A stretch of DNA of 64,000 nucleotides, from positions 5,518,001 to 5,582,000 of the forward strand of contig NZ_JAUSZD010000002.1 of assembly GCF_030817275.1 (NCBI RefSeq), written 5' to 3'. Below the pieces are notes generated by a model. That model had not been told where the DNA came from and did no database searches. It worked only from the letters and a program-made list of their open reading frames with translations. A program made the translations under genes and the position numbers. Source of the stretch: Paenibacillus sp. V4I7 (GTDB taxonomy: Bacteria > Bacillota > Bacilli > Paenibacillales > NBRC-103111). Shown piece by piece: positions 16,845 to 26,000 of the stretch; the stretch's first letter is position 1; every line of letters starts with the position of its first letter.

Positions 16845-16885
16845 AATAATAAAGCCTCCAAAACCACATAACGGGTCTTGGAGGC
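16845..16885 (-). terminator. Terminator of the MBL-fold gene
   Basis: On the minus strand GCCTCCAA (16885-16878) and TTGGAGGC (16861-16854) form an 8-bp stem, followed by TTTATTATTTTC. Confidence 0.85.
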
Positions 16886-16894
16886 CTTCTGTAT

Positions 16895-17872
16895 TTACTT
16901 CGATATCGCGATATATTGAATGAGCTCGGCAGCTGGGTCTACCTGCTGGATGCGGCCTTCTGCTTCCAGCAGGATGAGGTGAGCGATCGTCTCCGATAGC
17001 GCGAACCTCATCTGGTGTATGCTCAGCCGGTCGCCGAACGTCGCACGGCACACCTCATAAGCGCTAAGCGGCGCGCTTAATTCCCCCTCCATGAGCGCAA
17101 GCCGCTCATGATGATGGCGCACAAGCTCCTCTGCGCGTGCGCCAAAGCCGGACCATGGCTCCCGGTGCCCCGGGTAAGCCATCTTCACAGGCAGCCTGCC
17201 GATCTCCTGCAGGCTGCTGAGGTACGCGCCGAGCGGGTTTTCTTCCACCTGCGGGAGGAAGGAAACGTTCGGCGATATTTGCGGCAGGACATGGTCGCCG
17301 CAAAAGATCACCTCCGCCGCGGCGTCGTAGAAGCATAGATGACCCGCGGCGTGGCCGGGAGTCTCGATGGCTTCGTACACGCGGTCTCCGAGGCGCACAG
17401 GCCCTTCACGCAGCACCGTTACCTGCGGCTGCGGCGACACCAGCGAGACGAAGCTCACCATGTGCTTCGTCATCTCGATCAGCCCGGCTTCCGGGAAGCC
17501 GTGCCGGGCAAAGAGCGTCAGGAGCAGCGCCGACATCGGCTGCTCCGGGCCCCACAGGAGCTGCACCTGCGCTAGGCCCGTCTCCGAGAGGAGAACCGGC
17601 GCGCCCGTGCGCTCCTGGAACCAACCCGCCATCCCGTAGTGGTCGGGATGGTGATGGGTGAGCACGATCTGTTCCACGTGCTCGAAACCGATCCCGCGCT
17701 CCTGCAGCACCTGCTGCCAGAGCGCTTCCGCATCCGGGGTGCGGAGCCCCGGATCAATCACGGTATACCCGCCCCTGCCGCGTACGAGGTAAGCATTCAC
17801 CCACCGCAGAGGGAAAGGCAGCGGAACCTTCACTTGCGTGATCTCATCCGTATGTTCAGTCACGATGTTCAT
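16895..17872 (-). CDS. MBL-fold metallo-hydrolase
   Basis: This 325-residue cytoplasmic protein has a metallo-beta-lactamase fold. The metal motif THHHPDHYG lies at about 73-81, with further ligands in ETPGHAAGHL and FCGDH, and a final PGH. These support a binuclear zinc (or iron) hydrolase of the broad glyoxalase II/YflN type; the substrate cannot be told. The region is strikingly richer in G and C than its neighbours, with GC-biased third codon positions from about 17000 to 17770. The start ATG at 17872 has AAGGAAGG about 14 bases upstream, which is rather far. It lies 10 bp downstream of the methyltransferase gene on the same strand and may share its transcript. Confidence 0.85.
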   Translation of the reverse strand: MNIVTEHTDEITQVKVPLPFPLRWVNAYLVRGRGGYTVIDPGLRTPDAEALWQQVLQERGIGFEHVEQIVLTHHHPDHYGMAGWFQERTGAPVLLSETGLAQVQLLWGPEQPMSALLLTLFARHGFPEAGLIEMTKHMVSFVSLVSPQPQVTVLREGPVRLGDRVYEAIETPGHAAGHLCFYDAAAEVIFCGDHVLPQISPNVSFLPQVEENPLGAYLSSLQEIGRLPVKMAYPGHREPWSGFGARAEELVRHHHERLALMEGELSAPLSAYEVCRATFGDRLSIHQMRFALSETIAHLILLEAEGRIQQVDPAAELIQYIAISK

Positions 17873-17882
17873 TTCCGAGTAC

Positions 17883-18614
17883 TCATCCTTCCTTATGCCC
17901 TACAAAAATCAACCGGCTTGATGCTTCAGCATCATAAGCCTGTCCATCATATTCACCGTATACATGATCAATATGTAATCCCGCTTTTAACAGCATAGCT
18001 TCGAATGTTGTTCGATCATATAACTTCACCTGCTCCAGATATTGCCGATCAGCAGTACCCTTTTGCGAAATCACAATCCGTTTACGCACACAGCCATCTT
18101 CAATGGTTCTTGCTTCACGAATCCATAGATCTTCTTCCCTCCGCTCCGATTGAGGAACGAGATTCGATTGAACATAAACCGGATTCAAGAAATCGATGAT
18201 GAAACGGCCGCCCTCTTTTAGAAGCCGATGAATTTCATGAAGCACCTTCTCGTTTTGTTCATCCTCATCAAAATAGCCAAACGAAGTAAACAAATTCACG
18301 ACAGCATCGTATTGCCGGTCAAGCGGTACTTCACGCATATCACCGCGCAGCCATGATACTTGCTTTCCAGCATCTAGCTTAAAAGCCTCATTCAAAAGTA
18401 CCTCGGATAAATCCACGCCCGTTACGTCGTAACCGAACTCAGCCAGCGCCATAGAATGGCGGCCCATGCCGCAGCATAAATCAAGCACTTCCGCTCCTTG
18501 TTTCAGCCCCAGCCAATCAATCATCTTCTTCACTTCATGATAAGCACCTTGCAAATCTCTGTGTTTATAAACAATTAAATAATCATTCCCAAAACTTTCC
18601 TGATACCAAGCCAT
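17883..18614 (-). CDS. SAM-dependent class I methyltransferase
   Basis: This 243-residue protein is a Rossmann-fold methyltransferase. Motif I is VLDLCCGMGRHS at about 43-54, followed by the acidic VTGVDLSE strand end and the YDAVVNLFTSFGYF post-I region that is typical of small-molecule methyltransferases. Substrate unknown. The ATG is preceded by GAAGGTGTGAAGAA. It is probably co-transcribed with the MBL gene (10-bp gap). Confidence 0.85.
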   Translation of the reverse strand: MAWYQESFGNDYLIVYKHRDLQGAYHEVKKMIDWLGLKQGAEVLDLCCGMGRHSMALAEFGYDVTGVDLSEVLLNEAFKLDAGKQVSWLRGDMREVPLDRQYDAVVNLFTSFGYFDEDEQNEKVLHEIHRLLKEGGRFIIDFLNPVYVQSNLVPQSERREEDLWIREARTIEDGCVRKRIVISQKGTADRQYLEQVKLYDRTTFEAMLLKAGLHIDHVYGEYDGQAYDAEASSRLIFVGHKEG

Positions 18615-18633
18615 TTCTTCACACCTTCAGTTT

Positions 18634-19335
18634 CTACGATTTATACATGTTAGGAATATCAAATGATTGCAATTTTTGCTTCACAATACGCAAACCGTCA
18701 AACGCTTCTTCTTTGCTAAAATTGCCTGCTTGCAGGAGTTCTTCTTCCATAGCCATTAATTTTTCGTAAAAGATTACACCTTGTTCGAGCACTACGGATT
18801 GGTCCGGATGATCCTCCATATAATGGAATAAAACATCCTCTACTTTGGCGTAATTGCCCTGTTTCTCATAATGCGCGAAAAGAAGCCCCTTGATCTCCTC
18901 CGGAATGATCCATCCTTGAAGACGTTCCAAGCTCTGGTTCAATCGGGATGTGATCTCATCGTTCACTTCATCCATAGGTTCAACTTCAGGTGAGAGCGAT
19001 AGGTGAAGCAGCAAATCAACAGATTTGAGATAGGCATGATAAGCCTCGTCAGTCTGGTCATGCCGCTGAAGCAGGTCACCTTGTCCTGCAAACATATCAC
19101 TAAGCACCAGTGCTTTCGCGGTATCCAAGCTGCCATGATAGGACAATAAATCAAGGATATCCTTACTCGATAAAGCCTGCAAAGAGCGAATATTCAGCCC
19201 CAATAGATGGCGACTTGCTTCATCCAGCTGCTGCTGGGCATCTTCTAAAGGGATGTGTTCCTTATTAAAAAGTATGCGATGCAGCACCACGGTCATTTGC
19301 TCAATCTGCCGCATAAAATAATCCCGCTTGAACAT
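18634..19335 (-). CDS. DUF6483-like helical protein
   Basis: This 233-residue soluble, strongly helical protein begins MFKRDYFMRQIEQMTVVLHR. The FKRDYFMRQIEQ opening followed by an acidic, leucine-rich repeat-like body matches what I recall of DUF6483, a Bacillales/Clostridia family without known function. The ATG at 19335 is preferred because AGGAGG stands 8 bases upstream; the longer frame would begin with a TTG inside that site. The middle (about 85-120) looks TPR-like (EAYHAYLKSVDLLLHL). It lies 19 bp upstream of the methyltransferase on the same strand. Confidence 0.65.
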   Translation of the reverse strand: MFKRDYFMRQIEQMTVVLHRILFNKEHIPLEDAQQQLDEASRHLLGLNIRSLQALSSKDILDLLSYHGSLDTAKALVLSDMFAGQGDLLQRHDQTDEAYHAYLKSVDLLLHLSLSPEVEPMDEVNDEITSRLNQSLERLQGWIIPEEIKGLLFAHYEKQGNYAKVEDVLFHYMEDHPDQSVVLEQGVIFYEKLMAMEEELLQAGNFSKEEAFDGLRIVKQKLQSFDIPNMYKS

Positions 19336-19435
19336 CTTTTGAGCCTCCTTTGTCAAAAGAAATGCTTCATTTTAGCTTACCACGCCTCGGTAGGAAACTC
19401 AAAAGCGGATATCGCCTATTTTTGAGCATATACCG

Positions 19436-19464
19436 CACCATTGACAACAGCCCTTCATAAACTA
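19436..19464 (+). promoter_or_regulatory. Candidate sigma-K promoter of gerE
   Basis: CACC (19436-19439), a 16-base gap and CATAAACTA (19456-19464) match the mother-cell sigma-K pattern (mACm, about 16, then gCATAnnnTA). GerE of Bacillus subtilis is known to be transcribed by sigma-K, so position and pattern agree. Confidence 0.5.
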
Positions 19465-19529
19465 ATTTTGACTGTATCCCTAAACCTTGTAATTCCCAAT
19501 ACCCGAGCAAGGAGGGGTGACACACATCC

Positions 19530-19751
19530 ATGGGCAGCGACCACAAAAACAAATTTCTACTTACTAACCGCGAAAGAGAAGTATTCGAACTCTTAGTACA
19601 AGACAAAACCACGAAAGATATCGCGCAGCAGCTTTTCATAAGCGAAAAGACTGTGAGAAATCACATTTCCAACGTCATGCAAAAGCTGAACGTAAAGGGT
19701 CGTTCACAAGCGGTTGTAGAACTGATCAAGCTTGGGGAATTAAAGATCTGA
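19530..19751 (+). CDS. gerE: Spore coat transcription regulator GerE (LuxR family)
   Basis: GerE is the last mother-cell regulator of sporulation, a small DNA-binding protein acting on spore coat genes with sigma-K RNA polymerase. The 73-residue protein is nothing but a LuxR-type helix-turn-helix and is almost identical in its core to my recollection of Bacillus GerE: LTNREREVFELLVQDKTT, then ISEKTVRNHISN, QKL and GRSQAVVEL. The ATG at 19530 has AAGGAGG about 14 bases upstream, rather far, but an in-frame stop lies just upstream so there is no earlier start. A sigma-K-like promoter precedes it and a terminator follows. Confidence 0.93.
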   Translation: MGSDHKNKFLLTNREREVFELLVQDKTTKDIAQQLFISEKTVRNHISNVMQKLNVKGRSQAVVELIKLGELKI

Positions 19752-19775
19752 TTCCATCAGCAGAGGGATCCATGT

Positions 19776-19815
19776 AAGCCTTTGAGCCTCCTTATGGAGG
19801 ATTCAAGGGCTTTTA
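19776..19815 (+). terminator. Terminator of gerE
   Basis: A long stem, AGCCTTTGAGCCTCC against GGAGGATTCAAGGGCT (one bulge, two G-U pairs), with loop TTAT and then TTTTATG. Confidence 0.85.
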
Positions 19816-19953
19816 TGTTTCGCAGAATAGTTAGAAATCATAGTTAGCACCAAATATTGAAAGTTTTGTTAACCCGACATTTCGACAACAAGTGACGTCA
19901 AGCATGTACTATGATACATATACAATTCACTCTTAAGGAGGTAATTATGTTAA

Positions 19954-20139
19954 ATGGTTGAAGCAACCAATGATCAAAAAAATATATTTTCACTTTCAAA
20001 GCTTCTGAATATAGAACCCAAAATTCTGCTTAGACTTTGCCATTATATTGAATCCAGAGGACATTTCTTTACGAAATCAGATGAGGGTACCATTCAATTT
20101 AATGATAGAGATATCGCTGTTATCCTAGCCCATTACTGA
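19954..20139 (+). CDS. Small protein with a possible MerR-like helix-turn-helix start
   Basis: This 61-residue protein has a segment, FSLSKLLNIEPKILLRLCHY, that resembles the first helices of MerR/phage excisionase-type winged helices, and ends in FNDRDIAVILAHY. AAGGAGG lies 11-12 bases before the ATG at 19954. A short out-of-frame ATG TTA AAT GGT TGA sits between them and overlaps the start, and could act as a leader that couples or lowers translation. An in-frame TAA lies just before the ATG, so the start is fixed. The terminator stem overlaps the end of the gene. Function unknown; DNA binding is only a guess. Confidence 0.6.
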   Translation: MVEATNDQKNIFSLSKLLNIEPKILLRLCHYIESRGHFFTKSDEGTIQFNDRDIAVILAHY

Positions 20140-20150
20140 AGGGCTTTTTT
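20127..20150 (+). terminator. Terminator overlapping the stop codon of the 61-residue gene
   Basis: AGCCC (20127-20131) and GGGCT (20141-20145) with a 9-nt loop and a run of six T. The 5' arm is inside the last codons and the TGA lies in the loop. Confidence 0.75.
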
Positions 20151-20327
20151 CTTTGTGCTACGGTATAAAACAATTAACGTAATTTATGTAGTCCTTCATA
20201 AGGGCCACTTAGATTCGATTCGCTATATATAGAATGAACAATCAATCTAATAAAACTTATAGCACTCTTCGACAGAGTCTGAGAAGCTGAAAATCGACTA
20301 CTCAGCAGACTGTCCCGCGCGTCCATG

Positions 20328-20370
20328 CAGATTAAGCTCGAAAATCGTGCTTAATCTGGAGCACACGAAT
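20328..20370 (+). repeat. Dispersed hairpin repeat, copy 2
   Basis: CAGATTAAGC-t-CG, AAAA, t-CG-t-GCTTAATCTG followed by GAGCACACGAATA. The same architecture and tail are seen at 8811-8850. Confidence 0.6.
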
Positions 20371-20447
20371 AAAAAAGTAGCTGCCAAAAAAAAAGCCAAA
20401 GATGCCTGTGAGATAAACAATGCACGCAGAGTTTGCCGACCTGTGAC

Positions 20448-20640
20448 GCAATGATGAAAAGTATCGTTACAGCATTAACATGATGATTGAACTCCCTTTC
20501 AACAATGTAATACATCGTTCCATCAACCTTTTATGAACAGTTATTTGCCCAATCTCCCTCGAAACGATGCAAAACATCGATGCAGCAATCGCAATGCTAC
20601 CTCAACTTGAATCTAACGATGAAATACATCATTGCAGCAA
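20448..20640. repeat. Four degenerate copies of an ACGATG..ACATCGTT element
   Basis: Units beginning near 20448, 20501, 20563 and 20614 share AACgATG-n-AAtACATCgTTgCAgCA, each an imperfect inverted repeat of CGATG/CATCG. Spacing is 51-62 bases. They lie in the gene-free region 20140-20746, whose other contents are the hairpin repeat at 20328 and the terminator at 20709. Confidence 0.55.
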
Positions 20641-20703
20641 AAGTGGCTGTGCAAAAAGTCGCCGAAGATGACTGTGAAATAGGCTTTACGGCAAAACAAA
20701 ACC

Positions 20704-20741
20704 AAAAAAGAAGCCCCATAAATCTGTGTGGGCTTCTTTTC
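20704..20741. terminator. Terminator of the SLH protein gene (bidirectional)
   Basis: AGAAGCCC (20709-20716) and GGGCTTCT (20730-20737) with a 13-nt loop; T runs follow on both strands. Confidence 0.85.
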
Positions 20742-20746
20742 TCATA

Positions 20747-22768
20747 TTATTTAATCGTGATGGAGGTTACGAGCTTGTTAACACCTTTAAGCTGGATCAG
20801 ATTCCCTTCCTTAAATAGGGCCAAGTTGCCGGAAAGCGTGACACCAGAGGATACCTGATAGATTGTTGTTTGTTCCCTACCATTAATGGTTTGAGTGATG
20901 GAAATCGTTGCAAGTTCACCTTGGGCATTGAGGGTAGTTCCTTTTAACTTTCCTAAAAGGTCAAACGGTAAATTCGCATCGATCATTTTGGTGACTTCAA
21001 TGTAAATGACTTTATTATCAGAGGTGCGGATATCGACTTCATCGCCTACTTTTAAATCAACTGCTCTGACCTTCACGCCGTTCCGATAAACAACGACATC
21101 CGGATGAAGTGTGAATACGGTTGTGACTCCCGACTTCGTGAGCTTCAGTTCATTGTTGCTCACCACGGCGCTTACCGTACCGTTGTTTGTAATGGGTTGA
21201 ACCATTTTGGTCACTTCAATATAAATGACTTTATTTTCGGTCGTTCGAATATTGACTTCGTCTCCAACTTTCAAATCGGTAGCATTGACTTTCAATCCAT
21301 TGCGATAGACGATAACATCCGAGTGAAGTGTTAACTCAAATGTAACACCTGACTTCTGAAGCTTAAGCACGTTATTGCTGACAACTGCGCTAACGGTCCC
21401 GCTATTCGTAATGGCTTGTGCCGTTTGCGTTACTTCAATGAAAATGACTTTATTGTCGGATGTGCGAACATTCACCTCATCGCCAACCAGCAGGGAGGAA
21501 GCATTGACTTTCACGCCATTCCGATAAATAACCACATCTGGATGCAGGGTGTATGAAGTGGTAACTCCTGATTTCGTAAGCTTCAGCACATTGTTACTAA
21601 CGGTCGCGCTAACGGTCCCGCTGCTTGAAATAGGTACAATCGATTTGGTGACTTCGATGTAAATGACCTTATTATCCGAGGTGCGAATATTAACTTCATC
21701 ACCAACTTTTAGGTCATTCGCACTCACTTTAATGCCGTTGCGATAAACGACGACATCCGGATGAAGCGGTAGTCTAGAGGTAGCTCCAGCCTTCGTTAGC
21801 GTCAATGTATTATTCGTAACGGCCGCACTTACAGTGCCGCTGTAGATTATGGATTGCACGGCATTGGTCACTTCGATGAATACAATTTGACCATTAAATG
21901 TGCGTGCTTTCACTACGTCTCCAACTTGCAAAGCAGATGCGTTGACTTTGGCCCCGTTCCGATAAATGAAAACGTCTGGATGCAGCGGATAGGTTGATGT
22001 TGTGCCTGAACTCGTAATACTAAGCGTGTTGTTGGTAACAACCCGGCTTACAGTTCCATTCATTGTGTTATTCCCTTGGTCTGGCATTTGACCGCCCGTA
22101 CGATCTAACAAAGCTGCGAGCTGAGCCCGTGTTACCGGTTGATTAGGCCTAAACGTGTTGTCTTCGAAACCATCGACCAAACCTTTCTCGATGGCAACAG
22201 CTACATAACCCACAGCGCCTGCAGGAATTTGTTTCGCATCTTTAAATGGCAGCGTCGTGTTCATCTTCGCCTTCGCCTGAGCTTCCAACTTCAACGCTTT
22301 AACTAAAAGTGTCGTCGCCCAAAGCCGGTCAGCTTCCTTTTGAGGCTGAACCATATCATCATTTTCCGAGAATAAATCATTTTCTAAAGCTACAGCTACA
22401 TAACCGACTGCCCAAGAAGGAACTTTATCCGCATCTTTAAAATTAAGACGAGTGCTCATTTCTGCTGCTGATTCTGCTTGGCTGCGAAGTCCCATCAGAC
22501 GAACCGCAGCCGTAATCGCTTCAATGCGTGAAACGGTATTGTGCGGTTTAAAAGTACCATCCTCATACCCTTCAAACACACGCTTCGATGCTAAGCTCGC
22601 GATATAGCGCATCGCCCACTCCGCACTTTGCAAATCGTCAAAGGTAAGATGAATCTCAACCTTACTGTCATCTTTTTTATTTCCATTATCTTTGGCTAGA
22701 ACGGCTGTGCCGCTTCCCATGATCATAACGCAAGCAAGACCCGTCGCTATTACTTTTTTGAGCATCAC
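20747..22768 (-). CDS. S-layer homology domain protein with five 73-residue repeats
   Basis: This 673-residue exported protein has a signal peptide (about 1-25, ending AVLA). Three SLH motifs (about 35-225) follow, each with the hydrophobic GYVAVALE-type helix; the first and third carry FEGYEDGTFKPHN and VDGFEDNTFRPNQ plus the R-A/E-E motif. They anchor proteins to pyruvylated cell-wall polymer. Then come five repeats of 73 residues (about 235-600), each running GTVSAVVSNN...LHPDVVVYRNG...KVGDEVNIRTSDNKVIYIEVT, and a divergent sixth unit at the C-terminus. The repeats look like small beta-barrels. It is transcribed away from the lhr-type helicase. Role at the cell surface is likely structural; no enzyme domain is seen. 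Confidence 0.88.
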   Translation of the reverse strand: MMLKKVIATGLACVMIMGSGTAVLAKDNGNKKDDSKVEIHLTFDDLQSAEWAMRYIASLASKRVFEGYEDGTFKPHNTVSRIEAITAAVRLMGLRSQAESAAEMSTRLNFKDADKVPSWAVGYVAVALENDLFSENDDMVQPQKEADRLWATTLLVKALKLEAQAKAKMNTTLPFKDAKQIPAGAVGYVAVAIEKGLVDGFEDNTFRPNQPVTRAQLAALLDRTGGQMPDQGNNTMNGTVSRVVTNNTLSITSSGTTSTYPLHPDVFIYRNGAKVNASALQVGDVVKARTFNGQIVFIEVTNAVQSIIYSGTVSAAVTNNTLTLTKAGATSRLPLHPDVVVYRNGIKVSANDLKVGDEVNIRTSDNKVIYIEVTKSIVPISSSGTVSATVSNNVLKLTKSGVTTSYTLHPDVVIYRNGVKVNASSLLVGDEVNVRTSDNKVIFIEVTQTAQAITNSGTVSAVVSNNVLKLQKSGVTFELTLHSDVIVYRNGLKVNATDLKVGDEVNIRTTENKVIYIEVTKMVQPITNNGTVSAVVSNNELKLTKSGVTTVFTLHPDVVVYRNGVKVRAVDLKVGDEVDIRTSDNKVIYIEVTKMIDANLPFDLLGKLKGTTLNAQGELATISITQTINGREQTTIYQVSSGVTLSGNLALFKEGNLIQLKGVNKLVTSITIK

Positions 22769-23019
22769 GCTTCACGCACTCTCCTTCTTTATTTGAATAC
22801 TACATGTATCAGAAGAATTCGTTAGTATGGTTATTTTTAGGAGGGTATCCTTTTATTTTCCATTGATAAATTTTCCTTTATCCAGCCAATACAATGATCA
22901 AGTGAATCTTAACTAATTTAGCATACGAGAAGTAAATAAACTGTCATATTCTGTACCGCTGGCGATGACCCTCACAATATGCTATGTTGGAAGAAATTGT
23001 GAGCAAGGGAGCGAAGGCA

Positions 23020-26000
23020 ATGACGGACATAGCGCTGGATCTATCTCATTTTCATCCCATTCTGAGGACTTGGTTTGCTTCTCGTTTCGGTGAACCAACA
23101 GATGTTCAGAAGCAGGCGTGGAAACAAATACGTTCTGGCACACACACTCTCATCTCTTCCCCAACAGGCTCAGGTAAAACGCTGGCAGCTCTACTGCCTT
23201 GTTTGGATGGAGTTATCAAAAAGAAGCAGGAACTTGAGGAAATTTACACAGCCGGTGTTCGCGTGCTTGTCGTGACACCACTCAAAGCGCTGAATAACGA
23301 TATTCATGATCATTTGATTCATTTTATGGCCGAAATTGAGGAGACTGCTTCCTCTTTCGAAAAGGAAACCGCCTGGAGGGGACTCACGATTGGGGTTCGT
23401 ACCGGCGATACCAAACAAAGCACTCGGGCATCGATGCTGAAACAGCCGCCAGATCTGCTGGTGACCACGCCAGAATCATTGTATTTGCTGCTGACTTCCC
23501 CGCGCGCAAGAGAAATGCTAAAGAGCGTGGAACAGATCGTCGTCGACGAAATCCACGATCTGGCAGCGGACAAGCGCGGTATGCACTTGTCGCTCACGCT
23601 GGAACGGCTGAACGCGTGGTGCGGGCGATCCGTCCAGCGGATCGGCGTATCAGCCACGCAAAAGCCTATCGAGCGGGTCGCTCGTTATCTCAGCGGCTGG
23701 GAAGCTGACCAGCCGCGGCATGTAGCTATTATCGAGAGCAAAGCCGAGAAGCAGTACGCACTTCAGGTGACGATGCCGGAACCTGCCCGGGCTGGGGCTG
23801 ATCAAGAGGCGATATGGACGCCTCTTGTCGAGCGCCTGCTGCAGCTCATGGAAGGCTGCAGCACGGTGCTTATCTTCGCAAATAGCCGTAGGCTTTGCGA
23901 ACGACTGACCTTGCGACTCAATGACCATGTCGGTCATGAGATCGCGAGTAGCCACCACGGCAGCGTCGCCCGCGAGAAGCGGCTCGAGGTCGAGCGCTTG
24001 CTCAAGGCTGGCGAGCTTCGCTGCCTGGTTGCCACGTCGTCGCTGGAGCTCGGCATCGACGTCGGCCATGTCGATCTGGTGATCCAGATCGACTCGCCTT
24101 TCACCGCTGCCGCAGGCATTCAGCGGATCGGCCGGGCCGGCCACGCCGTCGGCAGCGTCAGCCGCGGTGTGCTGCTTGCGCGCAGCCGCAGTCTGCTGCC
24201 GGAGCTGGCCGTGCTCAGCCGGCGGATCGCGGCGCGCGACATCGAGGCCATCCGCATCCCGCGGGGCAGCCTCGATGTCCTCGCGCAGCAGCTCGTCGCT
24301 ATGGTAGCCATGGGAGACGAGCTGGATGTGACGCGCCTAGAGCGCCTGCTCGCGCAGAGCGACTCCTTCCGCGAGCTGCCGCGCGAACGCTGGCTCGCAA
24401 TGCTTGAGGTGCTCGCAGGACTGTACCCCTTCGTGCGTCCGCTCATCGCATGGGATCGCGAAACTGGCCGCTTAGAACGGTTGGCTGCCACACAGATGGC
24501 CGCGCTCACCGGCGCGGGCACAATCCCTCAGAGCACGGCCTATCCCGTGCATCACAATGAAACCGGACTTCACCTCGGTGAGCTAGATGAAGAGTTCATC
24601 CACGAATCGTCTATCGGCGACGTGTTTCAATTGGGTACGGCTTCTTGGCGCATCGTCCGCAAGCGTCCAGAGCGCATTTATGTCCAGGAAGCCGATAACC
24701 GTTACAGCGAAGTCCCCTTCTGGCGCGGGGAAACCGGCGGAAAGTCGTTTGAACTCGGCGTTCAAACAGGGCAGTTATGGCGAGAGCTGCGTGATCGTTT
24801 GCAGCCGCTTCCTCACACTCAAGCTGATCTCAACGTCCAAGACTGGCTCATGGATCATTTTCACTTTGATTCGGAGGCTAGCCATGCTCTCATCGGTATC
24901 GTTCGCAATCAAATCGCTGTAAATACAGTTCCAACAGATACAACGGTTGTCATAGAAACCTTTGCGGATGAAAACAATCAAACACACTACATTTTGCACA
25001 GCCTATTCGGTCGCAAGCTGAACCGTACTTGGTTAATGGCCATTGATCGGCACCTTAAACAAAAAGGGCTAACCGCTATCTATACCAATGCGAAAGACAA
25101 TGGCATCGAGCTTATTTTCCCCAGCTTCCAGGAATCGATTTTGCAGGCCATCATGTCCATCTCTTCTATAGAAGCGGAACAGTTCATCATTGAAGCTGTA
25201 GCCGAATCCGGTATGTTTGGTGCTGCTTTCCAACGACTGGCAGAAACATCCTTGCTTCTTTCCCGCAGCTTCACACGTATCCCCGCTTGGATTAAGCGAC
25301 TGCGCGGACAAGAACTCATGAAGGAAGCACTACCATTCAAAGAACGCTTTCCTTTGTTTCAGGAAGCCATGCGAGAATGCCTGGAGGAGCATGTCGATAT
25401 TCAGCATCTTCAGCGCATTATAGAAGCTATTCATACAGGAAGTATCCAATTTGCCGTTCATCGCAACCATTTCCCATCGCCGCTCGCTGCGCAATTCAAG
25501 TTCGACTACGTGTCGCAGAAATTATATGAATCCGATGCGTTAACGCAGGATTTACAGGTTGAATTACTTGGCTTTAGCCGCCAAATGGCAGCCGATATTT
25601 TCGGATCAGAGGCGATCCGCAGCGCTGTTAGCCCTCAAGTCATCGAGGCAGAGGAACACAAACTCGCCCTGACGGATGATCCTTTAGCTTCTGCACAAGA
25701 GGTGTTTCGTTATTTGAAAGAACGTGGCGATTCCTCATTGGCTGAACTCGTCAAGGCTAGTTCAGCCTCCCATACAATCGTTTCAGCATGGATCAATGAG
25801 CACCTTGGGCAAGGAAATGCAGCAACAGCCTTCTTCACCAAAGAAACACGATATATTTGCAGTGATGAATTGGAATTCTATTCTTCACTCTCCGATTCTA
25901 CGGTTGCCAGATCGTTCGTGTTTCAAAGATTTGCCGACGGGAAGCTCTCTTTCACAACTGCTGAATTGGCAGCACGTTTTGAGGTAGAAGCTGACATCGC

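Noticed and set aside
17106..17757. Long reading frames in other phases over the MBL gene
   Set aside because: They are products of the high GC content (few stops) and have no ribosome-binding sites or recognisable domains.
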